From Berkiella sp963803015 (lineage in GTDB: Bacteria > Pseudomonadota > Gammaproteobacteria > Berkiellales > Berkiellaceae): a stretch of DNA of 64,000 nucleotides. The notes under the pieces are model-generated. The model saw only the letters and a list, made by a program, of their open reading frames with translations. It had not been told where the DNA came from and ran no database searches. Below are positions 19,724 to 28,957 of the stretch, piece after piece (the stretch's first letter is position 1; each line of letters begins with the position of its first letter). The position numbers and the translations under genes were made by a program. Location of the stretch: NCBI GenBank assembly GCA_963803015.1, contig CAWDKV010000003.1:930001-994000 (forward strand), written 5' to 3'.

Positions 19724-21104
19724 CAAACTCATCTTTACCAAAAATAGCTTGCGTGATTTAGCTGAAAAAAAGAGAAAGCTGCGGCTGAAAGAAACCGACA
19801 TTGAATTTATGTCGGATACCAGCGCTGCTATGTTGCAGGGGATCCCTCTGCGCTATCATCTCATTTTAATCTCAGCGACGCTTTTTTTACTGTTGGCTCT
19901 TATTTGGGCAAATTTTGCCACATTAGATGTTGTCACAGTGGGGCAAGGGAAAGTTATTCCTTCTCGCAATATGCAAACCGTTCAGAATTTAGAAGGCGGT
20001 ATTGTGAAGGAAATTAAAGTGCAGGTGGGGCAAGTTGTTGAGCCTAACCAAGTACTCATGATTATTGATGACACGCGTTTCGTTTCCTCTATGAAAGAGG
20101 GAGAATCACAGATTTATGCTTTGAAAGCGAAAATCATTCGTTTAACTGCTGAAGCGCATCAAGAAGAAGTGAGTTTTCCTAAAGATTTAGAAGAGCAATA
20201 CCCACAGTTTGTAAAATCTGAAATGAATTTACATGAATCAAGAAAGAAAGAGCTTGATGTCAAGTTAAATATTTTACAAGATGAGTTAGATCAACGTAAG
20301 CAAGAGCTGATGGGGATGGAAGGCAAGAAAGATCAAGTACAAAGAAGCTTGGATTTAGTGAGAAAAGAATTAAAGCTAACGCGACCTTTGGTGAAAGAGG
20401 GCGCAGTCTCTGAAGTAGAATTGCTGCGATTAGAAAGATCGGTCAATGATTTGGCTGGTGAGTTAGAGCAAGCTGAATTGTCTATTCCAAAATTAGCGGC
20501 CAATTTAAACGGCGCTAAAGCAAAAATGGATGAATTAAATATTTCCTTTAGAACACAAGCCTTAGCTGATCTCAATGATGCACGTGCGGAATATTCCAAA
20601 TTAGTTGAAGGGAGTAAAGCGGCAGAAGACAGGGTAAAACGAACAATTGTGCGTTCACCGGTTCGCGGCACCGTCAACCAAGTCAAAGTAACAACAGCAG
20701 GTGGTATCGTCCAGCCTGGACAAGATTTGGTTACCATTGTTCCTTTAGATGATAAGTTATTAATCGAAGCGAATGTTAAACCTGCCGATATTGGTTTTTT
20801 ACGTCCCGGTTTAAAAGCGAAAGTTAAAATTTCTGCATATGACTTCTCGATTTATGGCGGCTTAGATGCGGAAGTTGAACATATCAGTGCTGACACTATT
20901 ACGGATGAAAAGGGAAATCCTTTTTATCAAATCCGAGTGCGTACGACTAAAAAGAATTACTTGCTTGATAAGCAAGGTAAAAAACTTTATATCATTCCTG
21001 GTATGAGTGCAACGGTCGATATTTTAACCGGACAAAAAACCGTGCTCGAATATTTACTCAAACCTATCATTAAAGCGAAAAGCAGTGCGATGCGAGAAAG
21101 GTAG
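19716..21104 (+). CDS. HlyD-family membrane fusion protein (LapC-like)
   Basis: 462 residues: cytoplasmic N-terminus, one membrane anchor at about 45-65 (YHLILISATLFLLLALIWANFA), a split lipoyl/barrel-sandwich domain (LEGGIVKEIKVQVGQVVEPNQVL and RTIVRSPVRGTVNQVKVTT), and between the halves a long alpha-hairpin of coiled-coil character. The C-terminal beta-barrel ends at the VDILTGQKTVLEYLLKPI signature of type I adaptors. It links the ABC exporter to the outer-membrane channel. The ATG lies inside the last codons of the exporter gene, so the pair is translationally coupled. Confidence 0.92.
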   Translation: MRNKLIFTKNSLRDLAEKKRKLRLKETDIEFMSDTSAAMLQGIPLRYHLILISATLFLLLALIWANFATLDVVTVGQGKVIPSRNMQTVQNLEGGIVKEIKVQVGQVVEPNQVLMIIDDTRFVSSMKEGESQIYALKAKIIRLTAEAHQEEVSFPKDLEEQYPQFVKSEMNLHESRKKELDVKLNILQDELDQRKQELMGMEGKKDQVQRSLDLVRKELKLTRPLVKEGAVSEVELLRLERSVNDLAGELEQAELSIPKLAANLNGAKAKMDELNISFRTQALADLNDARAEYSKLVEGSKAAEDRVKRTIVRSPVRGTVNQVKVTTAGGIVQPGQDLVTIVPLDDKLLIEANVKPADIGFLRPGLKAKVKISAYDFSIYGGLDAEVEHISADTITDEKGNPFYQIRVRTTKKNYLLDKQGKKLYIIPGMSATVDILTGQKTVLEYLLKPIIKAKSSAMRER

Positions 21105-21240
21105 GAGCACAGGTGAAGGATGAAATTTTTATGCCGCTTTGCAAAAAAAGCAGAATATGAAGAAATCTAACTTCAGCTTTTGAGAATTTGTCTTTCATGG
21201 TAATAGGTTCACTGGTATATTAGGATATTAACGGACAAAC

Positions 21241-21256
21241 CAACTCAATTGAGTTG
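21241..21256. repeat. Perfect 16-bp palindrome upstream of the TolC-like gene
   Basis: CAACTCAATTGAGTTG reads the same on both strands and ends 15 bases before the start codon, touching the GAGGA ribosome-binding site. It could be an operator or a small RNA hairpin near the site. Function unknown. Confidence 0.5.
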
Positions 21257-21271
21257 AGGATAATCTGAGTT

Positions 21272-22720
21272 ATGGAAAGAGCGAACAAAGTCATGCCAAA
21301 AAAGAGTATTTTAAAATTTTTCTTGCCTTCTATTGCTTTGACTTTTGCGAGTCAAATATCCGCTTATACGATATATGATGCAGTCAGTAACACCCTGGCT
21401 ACTTCTCCGGATTTTTTAATTCAAGTCAATGTCCGAGACAAAGTAGACAAAGAATTGCGTGGTGCTTATTCAGATTATTTGCCAATTTTAGATATGGGTG
21501 CTGGCTTTGGCGCACAAAGCAGTTTCAACATTACAACCGAAGGTCCAACAGGGCAATCAGGTCCTTTGTACCTGAAACGTAATGAATTCAATATGTCGAT
21601 TTCGCAAATGTTATATGATGGTTTTGGTGTTTATTACAATGTTGAAGGTAATAAATCGCGCGTTAAGGCTGAATCATGGCGTGTGAATGGCTCTGCTCAA
21701 GATACCGGATTGAGCGCCATTGATGCTTTTTTAGAAGTGATCTTAAGAAGAGAGCTTGTAAGAGTCGCGCGGGAAAACCTTACGCAACATGAAAGAATTT
21801 TCGGTCAAATTCAAAAGCGCAGTGAAGGCGGGATTGGTCGAAAAGCAGATTTAGATCAGGCCGAAGCCCGTTTGGCTTTAGCGAGAACAAACTTAATGGC
21901 AGAAGAGGGTAATCTCAAAGACGCCGATACAGAATTTTTACGTAGAATTGGCATTTCAACGCCTGCTCAGCTCGAGAATCCCGAAGTGCCAGCTTTGCCT
22001 GCTTCACTAGAAGACGCAGTAGAATTTGGATTAAAATATCACCCTATTTTACGTGCCTCTATCGAGGACGTGAATGTCACCCGAGCAGAAAATAAAGGCG
22101 CAAAAGCGCCGTTCTCTCCGCGTATAGATTTAGAATTAGACTATGTTCATAGCCATAATATAGATGGCGCTAGAGGCCCTAGTGATAACAATCTGGCTGT
22201 GGTGCGGATGAGCTGGAATATGTTTCGTGGCGGCAAAGATTTATCTAGAGTGTGTGAGACAGCTTATCACATGCAAGAAGCCCAAGAAGTGTCAAACCGC
22301 GCGCAACGTCAAGTTGTAGAAAGCGTCAGGCTGGCTTGGAGTACCTACAATACAGCAAAAAGACAAATACCCTATTTCAAAGAACATGTTAACGCCAGTA
22401 TTAGAACGCGTGATGCGTACGAAAAGCAATTTAGCATTGGTCAACGCACCTTATTAGACTTACTTGATGCGGAGAATGAGTTATATAGTGCGCGCTCCTC
22501 TTACTATACAGGGTTGCGTGATCAAACGTATGGCGCTTATAGAATCATCAATGCGATGGGAGCCTTAACAGATTACATGGGTGTCTACTTACCAAGACAA
22601 GCAGAACCTAGACCTACAGGTTTGATGGACGGTGCGTTTAGATTCTTCTCTAAACCAGATGACACCTTTGATAAGCCGGATTTAACAGCTTATTTACCGG
22701 GGATGAAAAAAGGGGCGTAA
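21272..22720 (+). CDS. TolC-family outer-membrane channel (LapE-like)
   Basis: 482 residues with a signal peptide ending near SQISAYT, then two outer-membrane-efflux repeats: NEFNMSISQMLYDGFGVYY and LAVVRMSWNMFRGGKD carry the paired -Q-x-L-Y/F-D/R-G-G strand motifs. Long helices hold the typical RSEGGIGRKADLDQAEARLALA and FSIGQRTLLDLLDAENELY. It provides the trans-periplasmic channel for the exporter and adaptor genes upstream and could also serve the colicin-V-type exporter at 24.8-28.2 kb, which has no channel gene of its own here. Separated from the HlyD gene by 168 bases, so it may have its own promoter. The start at 21272 is chosen for a GAGGA site; ATG at 21293 is an alternative. Confidence 0.92.
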   Translation: MERANKVMPKKSILKFFLPSIALTFASQISAYTIYDAVSNTLATSPDFLIQVNVRDKVDKELRGAYSDYLPILDMGAGFGAQSSFNITTEGPTGQSGPLYLKRNEFNMSISQMLYDGFGVYYNVEGNKSRVKAESWRVNGSAQDTGLSAIDAFLEVILRRELVRVARENLTQHERIFGQIQKRSEGGIGRKADLDQAEARLALARTNLMAEEGNLKDADTEFLRRIGISTPAQLENPEVPALPASLEDAVEFGLKYHPILRASIEDVNVTRAENKGAKAPFSPRIDLELDYVHSHNIDGARGPSDNNLAVVRMSWNMFRGGKDLSRVCETAYHMQEAQEVSNRAQRQVVESVRLAWSTYNTAKRQIPYFKEHVNASIRTRDAYEKQFSIGQRTLLDLLDAENELYSARSSYYTGLRDQTYGAYRIINAMGALTDYMGVYLPRQAEPRPTGLMDGAFRFFSKPDDTFDKPDLTAYLPGMKKGA

Positions 22721-22735
22721 GCCCCTTTTCTTTTT
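22707..22735 (+). terminator. Hairpin terminator overlapping the TolC stop codon
   Basis: AAAAGGGGC and GCCCCTTTT pair around a GTAA loop that contains the TAA stop at 22718-22720, followed by a T-rich run. The lapG start codon is directly after it at 22736, so the hairpin may attenuate lapG rather than end the transcript fully. Confidence 0.75.
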
Positions 22736-23392
22736 ATGAAGCAAATTTTCTTGCTCTTTCGTTTTGCTCTGTTAATCATGAGCCTGCTTATTGCATTGGG
22801 ATTAAATGCCCAACCTGATGAATTTGCTCAGCGCCGTTTGACGGCTTGGCATACTTTGATCAAAGAGAATCAAAAAATAAAAGTGCCGCAAAAATTAGAA
22901 AATGTGAATGTTTTCTTTAACCAAATGGAATATCAGCCTGACAGCATAACTTGGAATAAGCAGGATTACTGGGCAACACCACGAGAATTTATTGTTGCAG
23001 GTCAAGGAGATTGCGAGGATTTTGCCATTGCAAAATTTGATACATTGCGACAACTAGGCGTTCCCGAGCAAAATTTACTCCTGTGTTATACCAAAATAAA
23101 ATTACCTGATAAACCTAGTTATCAACCGCATATCTTACTTGCTTACTTAGTTGAGCCAGGAGAGGCACCATTACTTTTAGATAATTTCAATAAAGAGATT
23201 GTGCCTGCAGATAAAAGAGGCGATCTCAAATCGCTTTATTGCTTTAATCACCTAGGGTTCTGGCAGTTAAGTAAGCACGGCAAGGCGCGACATATTGGAA
23301 AGTCGACAGACATAAAACCATGGCAAGAGATGGAAAAAAGAAAGCAAAGCGAAGAAGCGGGGCAAGGTGAAAAGTTGCATGAAAGCGATTAA
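22736..23392 (+). CDS. lapG: LapG-like periplasmic cysteine protease
   Basis: 218 residues: a signal peptide (LLFRFALLIMSLLIALGLNA), then the bacterial transglutaminase-like (BTLCP) fold. The triad is visible as C93 in GQGDCEDFA, H132 in PHILLAYL and D149 in LLLDNF. DYWATPREFI and LRQLGV are family landmarks. LapG cuts the N-terminus of cell-surface LapA-type adhesins to release biofilm cells, and is normally held by the c-di-GMP receptor LapD. No lapD and no adhesin gene are in the window. The start lies directly after a terminator hairpin with no Shine-Dalgarno, so expression may need read-through or translational coupling. Confidence 0.87.
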   Translation: MKQIFLLFRFALLIMSLLIALGLNAQPDEFAQRRLTAWHTLIKENQKIKVPQKLENVNVFFNQMEYQPDSITWNKQDYWATPREFIVAGQGDCEDFAIAKFDTLRQLGVPEQNLLLCYTKIKLPDKPSYQPHILLAYLVEPGEAPLLLDNFNKEIVPADKRGDLKSLYCFNHLGFWQLSKHGKARHIGKSTDIKPWQEMEKRKQSEEAGQGEKLHESD

Positions 23393-23483
23393 TCACGTAG
23401 GGTTTCTGTTTTGGTAAATATGAAGTTATAAGTCATTTGACTTTATTTTTTTATTTTAAAAAGTGGTAACCAATCTAGTCATT

Positions 23484-24785
23484 ATGCGATCAAGTTTTAA
23501 AGTCATATTACCTTGGATTATCTGCGGTCTAGCTGCGGCTTTTTATTGCTATGAATATTTACTACGCATCACCCCTGGCTTAATGGTCCCTGAGTTACAA
23601 CGTGCTTTTAGTATCCATGGTCAGTACCTAGATGCGACGATGATCGGCTATTTAAGCGCTTTTTATTATTATGCTTATACACCTATGCAATTGCCGGTTG
23701 GTCTGATTATTGATAGGTATGGTCCACGCTGGATTTTGACTTTAGCGGTTCTCTGTTGCGCTGTCGGTGCTGCTATTTTCGCTGATACGACAATTTGGTG
23801 GGTCGCAGCAGCGGGGCGTTTTCTAATTGGTTTTGGTTCTGCCTTCGCCTTTGTCGGTGTGCTTAAACTCGCTTCTTCCTGGTTACCCCCCAATCGCTTT
23901 GCCTTGGTTTCTGGTTTGGCGACGACCCTGGGTATGATTGGCGCTATGATAGGTGGCGTGATACTCACTGAACTCATCATTGAAATTGGTTGGCGAGAGA
24001 CCATCAACTATTCGAGCTATGTTGGTTTCATCCTTATCCCTATTATTTGGTTGATAGTGCGCGATGCGCCTAGCACGTCAATCAACCCTGATGTCGTGAA
24101 GCAAGAGCCGCCCTCTAGCTTTAAGCAGTTATGGAAAGATATCCGTTATTCTTTGCGCAATCGTCAAATTTGGCTAAACGGCGTGATTGGTGGCTTATTG
24201 ATGACACCGACTATGGTCTTCCCTGAGTTATGGGGAAAACTTTATTTGCAAACAGTCAATAATATTAGTGAGCTTGAAGCCGCCAGCACAGTTAATGTGA
24301 TTTTTCTAGGATGGGCCGTAGGTGGCCCTTTAGCTGGTTTAATTTCAGACAGAATGGGAAGAAGAAGATCTCCCATTATCTTTGGTAGTTTCATTGCCGC
24401 TATTTTGCTCCTGATTTTTCTTTATTACCCTGGTTTATCGATACTGCATAATAAAGTACTCCTCTTTTTATTAGGTGTATTTTCAAGCGTTCAGGTGATT
24501 TGCTTTGCAATAGGGCGAGAAAATTGTCCGCAAAGTCTTGCCGCTACAGCCGTTGCGGTGACAAATTTCTTAGTGGTGAGCTTCTCTGTTATGCAAATAG
24601 TAGTTGCTAAAATATTAGACTATACCTGGGATGGCATGGTGGTCGATTCCGCAAAAGTCTACAGTGCAAGCAGCTACCAAATCGCGATGTTAGTATTACC
24701 TGCAGCCTTAATTTTGGCTCTTATCCTTAGTTTCTTTTTGAAGGAGACTTTTTGTCGCCCCATGTCAATTACGCGAGAAATCTAA
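23484..24785 (+). CDS. MFS transporter, paralogue of the one at 1689-2960
   Basis: 433 residues from the ATG at 23484; an in-frame GTG at 23463 would add seven residues, but neither has a good ribosome-binding site. Twelve hydrophobic segments; YLLRITPGLMVPELQ, PVGLIIDRYGPRWILT and GWAVGGPLAGLISDRMGRRR match the other MFS gene closely in order and spacing, so they are likely an in-genome duplication. Substrate unknown. It separates the two type I export loci and may have no functional link to them. Confidence 0.86.
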   Translation: MRSSFKVILPWIICGLAAAFYCYEYLLRITPGLMVPELQRAFSIHGQYLDATMIGYLSAFYYYAYTPMQLPVGLIIDRYGPRWILTLAVLCCAVGAAIFADTTIWWVAAAGRFLIGFGSAFAFVGVLKLASSWLPPNRFALVSGLATTLGMIGAMIGGVILTELIIEIGWRETINYSSYVGFILIPIIWLIVRDAPSTSINPDVVKQEPPSSFKQLWKDIRYSLRNRQIWLNGVIGGLLMTPTMVFPELWGKLYLQTVNNISELEAASTVNVIFLGWAVGGPLAGLISDRMGRRRSPIIFGSFIAAILLLIFLYYPGLSILHNKVLLFLLGVFSSVQVICFAIGRENCPQSLAATAVAVTNFLVVSFSVMQIVVAKILDYTWDGMVVDSAKVYSASSYQIAMLVLPAALILALILSFFLKETFCRPMSITREI

Positions 24786-24821
24786 TACTAGACAAAGGTT
24801 ACTGATGAAACTAGGGGAATT

Positions 24822-26069
24822 ATGAGTTCATCTTTATTTAGAAAAGAAGCACTTGACCACCATAAAGATAGACTTTACGGTGATGTCATCTTGCTGCAAC
24901 CGCTTTCTATCACTGTCTTGGTTGGGATAGTCGTTTTTATCTGCGCTTTAATTTTAATCCTGTTATTTTGGGGAAGCTATGCTCGAAAAGAATCGGTGCA
25001 TGGTTATTTAATCCCGGATAAAGGGATAGTCAAAATATATGCACCACAACAAAGTACTATTCAACAGGTCCACGTCAAAGAAGGCTCCGAAGTAAAGCGC
25101 GGACAAGTATTAATTACCATGCTATCGCAACGCTCCTTAGAAGGGGGCAGCGATATTGATGCCACCTTGTTGCATGAATTGGAAATGACAAAAAAGCAGC
25201 AAGAAGAGCGTATCGTAGGGGAAAAATCGCTTATTCAGTCTGAAACCCATCGGTTGCACGACAAAATAAAGAGCTTGGAAAAAGAGCTTAGCCAAATTGA
25301 ATCTAGCATTACTACCCAAGAAAGTCGTGTAAAAATTTTAGAATCCAGGGTGGCTGGCGCTAAAAAATTACTAGAAAAGAAAAATATCTCAGAAATGGAT
25401 TTCAATAAATTCTATGATGAATTATTAGTCCAACGGCAACAATATCAAGAATTATTAAGAGCAAAAGGCTCTACTCAAAGTGGGTTAGCACAAACGCGAA
25501 GTGAGCTCGACCAATTGCCGATTAATTCTAAAGCCCGCATTTCTGAAATTGAAAATACGATTTCAGAAATTAATCAACGCTATGCTGAAGTTCGAGGTAG
25601 AAGAACGGGGGAAGTCAGAGCTTCGGTCGATGGGACAATCACCGCCTTACAGGTGAATGAAGGGCAAACCCGAGGTCAAAATGAATTACTGTTAGAGATT
25701 GTACCCAAAGATGCTTTATTTCAAGTTGAGTTGTTTGTTCCTTCACGCGCTATCGGGTTTATTACCAAAAATCAAACAGTACGGGTGCGCTACGATGCTT
25801 TCCCTTATCAACGTTTTGGCATTTATGAAGGCAAAGTAGCCAGCATATCTAAACATATTTTAATACCACAAGAATTACCTGTGCCCATAGAGCTCAAAGA
25901 GCCCGTTTATCGTGTGATTGTTAATTTAAAGCAACAACATGTGAACGCTTATGGGAAGAGTTTTCCTTTGCAGGCGGGGATGTCTCTTGAAGCAGATATT
26001 ATCTTAGAAAAGCAAACCTTGTGGAAATGGATATTTGATCCCTTATTTAGCTTGAAAGGGAGGTTTTAA
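24822..26069 (+). CDS. HlyD/CvaA-family adaptor of the double-glycine peptide exporter
   Basis: 415 residues: short cytoplasmic N-terminus, one membrane segment at about 27-50 (TVLVGIVVFICALILILLFWG), lipoyl half-motifs (GIVKIYAPQQSTIQQVHVKEGSEVKRGQVL and ASVDGTITALQVNEGQ) around a coiled-coil hairpin, and a C-terminal barrel. The layout is that of CvaA, the membrane fusion partner for colicin V and other microcins. The stop overlaps the next ATG (TAATG), so it is translationally coupled to the C39 exporter. An AGGGGA site precedes the start. Confidence 0.88.
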   Translation: MSSSLFRKEALDHHKDRLYGDVILLQPLSITVLVGIVVFICALILILLFWGSYARKESVHGYLIPDKGIVKIYAPQQSTIQQVHVKEGSEVKRGQVLITMLSQRSLEGGSDIDATLLHELEMTKKQQEERIVGEKSLIQSETHRLHDKIKSLEKELSQIESSITTQESRVKILESRVAGAKKLLEKKNISEMDFNKFYDELLVQRQQYQELLRAKGSTQSGLAQTRSELDQLPINSKARISEIENTISEINQRYAEVRGRRTGEVRASVDGTITALQVNEGQTRGQNELLLEIVPKDALFQVELFVPSRAIGFITKNQTVRVRYDAFPYQRFGIYEGKVASISKHILIPQELPVPIELKEPVYRVIVNLKQQHVNAYGKSFPLQAGMSLEADIILEKQTLWKWIFDPLFSLKGRF

Positions 26070-28180
26070 TGCAAAATCCATTAGAGTTGTTACAATTTTC
26101 GGGTAAACGGCGTTTACCGATTATTTTGCAGACAGAAGTTGCTGAGTGCGGATTAGCATGTTTGGCAATGGTCGCCAGTTTCCATGGCTATGAAATTGAT
26201 TTAAATACGCTGCGTCGCGAATACCCTATCTCTCTGCGCGGGACAACCTTGCATGCTTTAATGCAAACCGCAGATAAAATGGAATTTTCTTGTCGTCCAC
26301 TACGTCTTGAGCTCGATGAGTTAGATAAACTGAAAACGCCCACCATTTTGCATTGGGATCTCAACCACTTTGTTGTCCTAAAAAGTGTTTCTAAAAAATT
26401 TGTAGTGATTCATGATCCGGCGCAAGGCATGCGTAAACTGAGCATGAGTGAAGTGTCAAAGCATTTTACCGGTGTGGCTTTAGAGCTTATACCCACGGCT
26501 AAGTTCCAGCCTAAAAAAGAGGTTAGAAAAGTACCTTTATGGGCATTTTGGCAACGCATCGTTGGACTCAAAGCCGCTATGGTCCAAGTGTTTTTGCTAT
26601 CCATCGCCTTGCAAATATTCTCTTTGCTCGGCCCCCTTTACATGCAGCTTGTGGTCGATGAAGTACTCTTAAGCTTTGATATGCACTTTTTAAAAGTGTT
26701 AGCCTTAGGGTTCTTATTATTGATGCTTATTGAAGTCGGGACATCGGCTTTGCGTTCCGTGCTTATTATGAGTTTGAGTAGCATGCTCAGCATCCAAATG
26801 GCAACCAACCTCTTTAGACACCTTATTCGTTTACCCTTACCTTATTTTGAAAAACGCCATATTGGCGATATTGTTTCAAGGTTTGGATCGCTTGGTCAGA
26901 TTGAAAAGACATTTACCACTGGTATTGTGCAAGCGATTGTAGACGGCATGATGGCCATTGCAACCTTAATCATGTTATTCGTTTATGCCCCCATTTTAGC
27001 CTTCATCGTTTTGGGTGCTTTAGCGCTGTATTCCTTGATCCGATTCTTATGGTATAGACCTTTAAAAGCGGTGACGGAAGAAAACATCATCGCTGGTGCC
27101 AAAGAAAACACTAATTTTATGGAAACTATCCGAGCAAGCCAAAGTATCAAAATATTTGGCAAGGAAAGCCAACGCCAGATGTTATGGCAAAATCGCTATG
27201 CAGATAAGATAAACACAGGGATTAGAGCGGGTAAACTAAAGATAATTTTTTCCGCGATTAATGCGCTTTTATTTGGTGTTGAAAATATTTTAGTGGTGTA
27301 TATTGCAGCAAAACTGGTGATGGCAACCTCGCTAACAGTGGGTATGCTTTTTGCCTTTATGTCTTATAAATCACAGTTTATTAGCAAAGCACTCGCTTTT
27401 ATTGAAAACTTAATTGAATTAAAAATGTTAGGGCTGCATTTAGAGCGTTTAGGAGATATTGTTTTAGAAGATCAAGAAAAGCAAACAGGAACTTTGCTAG
27501 AAGTACCAGAAATTAAAGGCGCGATTACCCTGGAGAAAATTCATTATCGTTATGATGAACAAGAGCCTTGGATTTTAAAAGATATTAATCTTCTGATTAA
27601 TCCGGGTGAGTCCATCGCTTTAGTTGGGCCTTCTGGTTGTGGCAAAACCACTTTGATGAAAATTATGATGGGCTTGTTTATGCCCAATGAAGGAAAAGTA
27701 TTTATCGATGAAATGGAATTTTCACGGATAGGGGCGAGAAGCTTTAGAGAGCAAGTTGGTGCCGTGATGCAAAACGATCAACTGTTATCAGGCTCTATCA
27801 GTGAGAATATCAGTTTCTTTGATCCTCACTTTGATCAAACCTTGATTGAGCAATGTGCCCAGTTCGCGATGATTGCCCACGATATAGCCGCGATGCCAAT
27901 GGGGTATAACACTTTAATAGGTGATATGGGAACGACGCTTTCTGGTGGTCAAAAACAGCGTCTATTACTCGCACGGGCATTTTATAGAAAGCCAAAAATT
28001 TTATTTCTAGATGAGGCAACCAGCCATTTAGATATCGCTCTAGAGCAGGCGGTCAATAACGCTATCAAGCAACTTTCTGTGACTAGAGTTATTATCGCCC
28101 ACAGACCAGAAACGATTCGATCTGCAGATAGAATTTTTCTTTTTACCCCACAAGGTTTAATCGAGCAACCCAAACCTTAA
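26069..28180 (+). CDS. C39 peptidase-containing ABC exporter (CvaB-like)
   Basis: 703 residues in the standard order: N-terminal C39 protease, six-helix membrane domain, ATPase. The protease triad is intact: C27 in QTEVAECGLACLAM, H100 in DLNHFVVL, D116 in VIHDPA. The ATPase has Walker A GPSGCGKTT (520-528), signature LSGGQKQR and Walker B ILFLDEAT. Such exporters cut double-glycine leaders and export the mature peptide. Three genes with colicin-V-like leaders are present at 42.7 and 56.0-56.5 kb. A GGGAGG site and TAATG overlap couple it to the adaptor. It needs an outer-membrane TolC; the one at 21272 is a candidate. The 3' end overlaps the PAP2 gene by 24 bases. Confidence 0.93.
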   Translation: MQNPLELLQFSGKRRLPIILQTEVAECGLACLAMVASFHGYEIDLNTLRREYPISLRGTTLHALMQTADKMEFSCRPLRLELDELDKLKTPTILHWDLNHFVVLKSVSKKFVVIHDPAQGMRKLSMSEVSKHFTGVALELIPTAKFQPKKEVRKVPLWAFWQRIVGLKAAMVQVFLLSIALQIFSLLGPLYMQLVVDEVLLSFDMHFLKVLALGFLLLMLIEVGTSALRSVLIMSLSSMLSIQMATNLFRHLIRLPLPYFEKRHIGDIVSRFGSLGQIEKTFTTGIVQAIVDGMMAIATLIMLFVYAPILAFIVLGALALYSLIRFLWYRPLKAVTEENIIAGAKENTNFMETIRASQSIKIFGKESQRQMLWQNRYADKINTGIRAGKLKIIFSAINALLFGVENILVVYIAAKLVMATSLTVGMLFAFMSYKSQFISKALAFIENLIELKMLGLHLERLGDIVLEDQEKQTGTLLEVPEIKGAITLEKIHYRYDEQEPWILKDINLLINPGESIALVGPSGCGKTTLMKIMMGLFMPNEGKVFIDEMEFSRIGARSFREQVGAVMQNDQLLSGSISENISFFDPHFDQTLIEQCAQFAMIAHDIAAMPMGYNTLIGDMGTTLSGGQKQRLLLARAFYRKPKILFLDEATSHLDIALEQAVNNAIKQLSVTRVIIAHRPETIRSADRIFLFTPQGLIEQPKP

Positions 28181-28939
28181 TGCTCTTTGGCTGAGTATTA
28201 ATTTGCTGATATTCAGCCAGAGCCCAATACAAAAGCACTGCAAGCCCATCGTGAGTGGCACAGTTAGGGGTAGAGTTTGGATCAGAACATAGAGAAGACT
28301 GGCACCTGCAATGGTTAGGATGAGAGGTAATATAGTCTTGAGGCCTTTTAAAGAGAGGGTCTGTTTTTGACTGAGATAAAACCAACCGAGTGTAAACCCA
28401 ATAAGACCGCCCAATCCCTGCCAAATACCCACTTTGCGCGCTTGTTCTGGGATGAAAAAAATCACGATAATAGCGAGTAAAGAGAATAGAAATCCTAAAC
28501 GGTAAGGCTTGGTGTCAAAAAAGGGTTGTTTTTGTAAATAATAAGTGATTAAAAGCGAGAGTCCCCCAAAGCCCAGCGCTCCCACAATATCGATGGGATA
28601 ATGATAAATACTATACACTAATCCATAACCATTTAAGCTTAAGATCAGTGTCACCACAGCAAAAACCCAAAGCTTGCGGTAAGCTAAAGCAAGACTTCCC
28701 CAAAATACCACCGCAGAGTGCATATGACCGCTGGGAAAGGCCCAGCCTTCCAAGGGTTGAGGTAATGGCACTTGGAAAAGGGATTTTAAAAAAACGTTAT
28801 AAATAGTGGTAAACAATAATAGGAATAAGATGCGGCCATATATTTTTTCGTTAAGACAGATAAAGCCTACAAAGATAATGGCAATCATTAATGCGGGTTG
28901 ATTAAAAAAAAGACCTATTTTTGCGATAATTTCTAACAT
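28157..28939 (-). CDS. PAP2-superfamily membrane phosphatase
   Basis: 260 residues, six or more hydrophobic segments. The PAP2 motifs are visible: PSGHMHSA (motif 2) and SIYHYPIDIVGA (motif 3, S-x3-H-x3-D). Motif 1 is weaker (PLPQPLEGWAF region). Such enzymes dephosphorylate lipids such as undecaprenyl pyrophosphate, phosphatidate or lipid A; which one applies here is not evident. GAGGAAAGAG site before the ATG. Convergent with, and overlapping, the C39 exporter gene; RhtB lies 18 bases upstream on the same strand. Confidence 0.85.
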   Translation of the reverse strand: MLEIIAKIGLFFNQPALMIAIIFVGFICLNEKIYGRILFLLLFTTIYNVFLKSLFQVPLPQPLEGWAFPSGHMHSAVVFWGSLALAYRKLWVFAVVTLILSLNGYGLVYSIYHYPIDIVGALGFGGLSLLITYYLQKQPFFDTKPYRLGFLFSLLAIIVIFFIPEQARKVGIWQGLGGLIGFTLGWFYLSQKQTLSLKGLKTILPLILTIAGASLLYVLIQTLPLTVPLTMGLQCFCIGLWLNISKLILSQRALRFGLLD

Positions 28940-28957
28940 AAATACTCTTTCCTCGCT

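Noticed and set aside
23430..23455. AAGTCA/TGACTT hairpin with T run after lapG as a terminator
   Set aside because: The loop would be only two bases, so the stem is weak; not strong enough to list.
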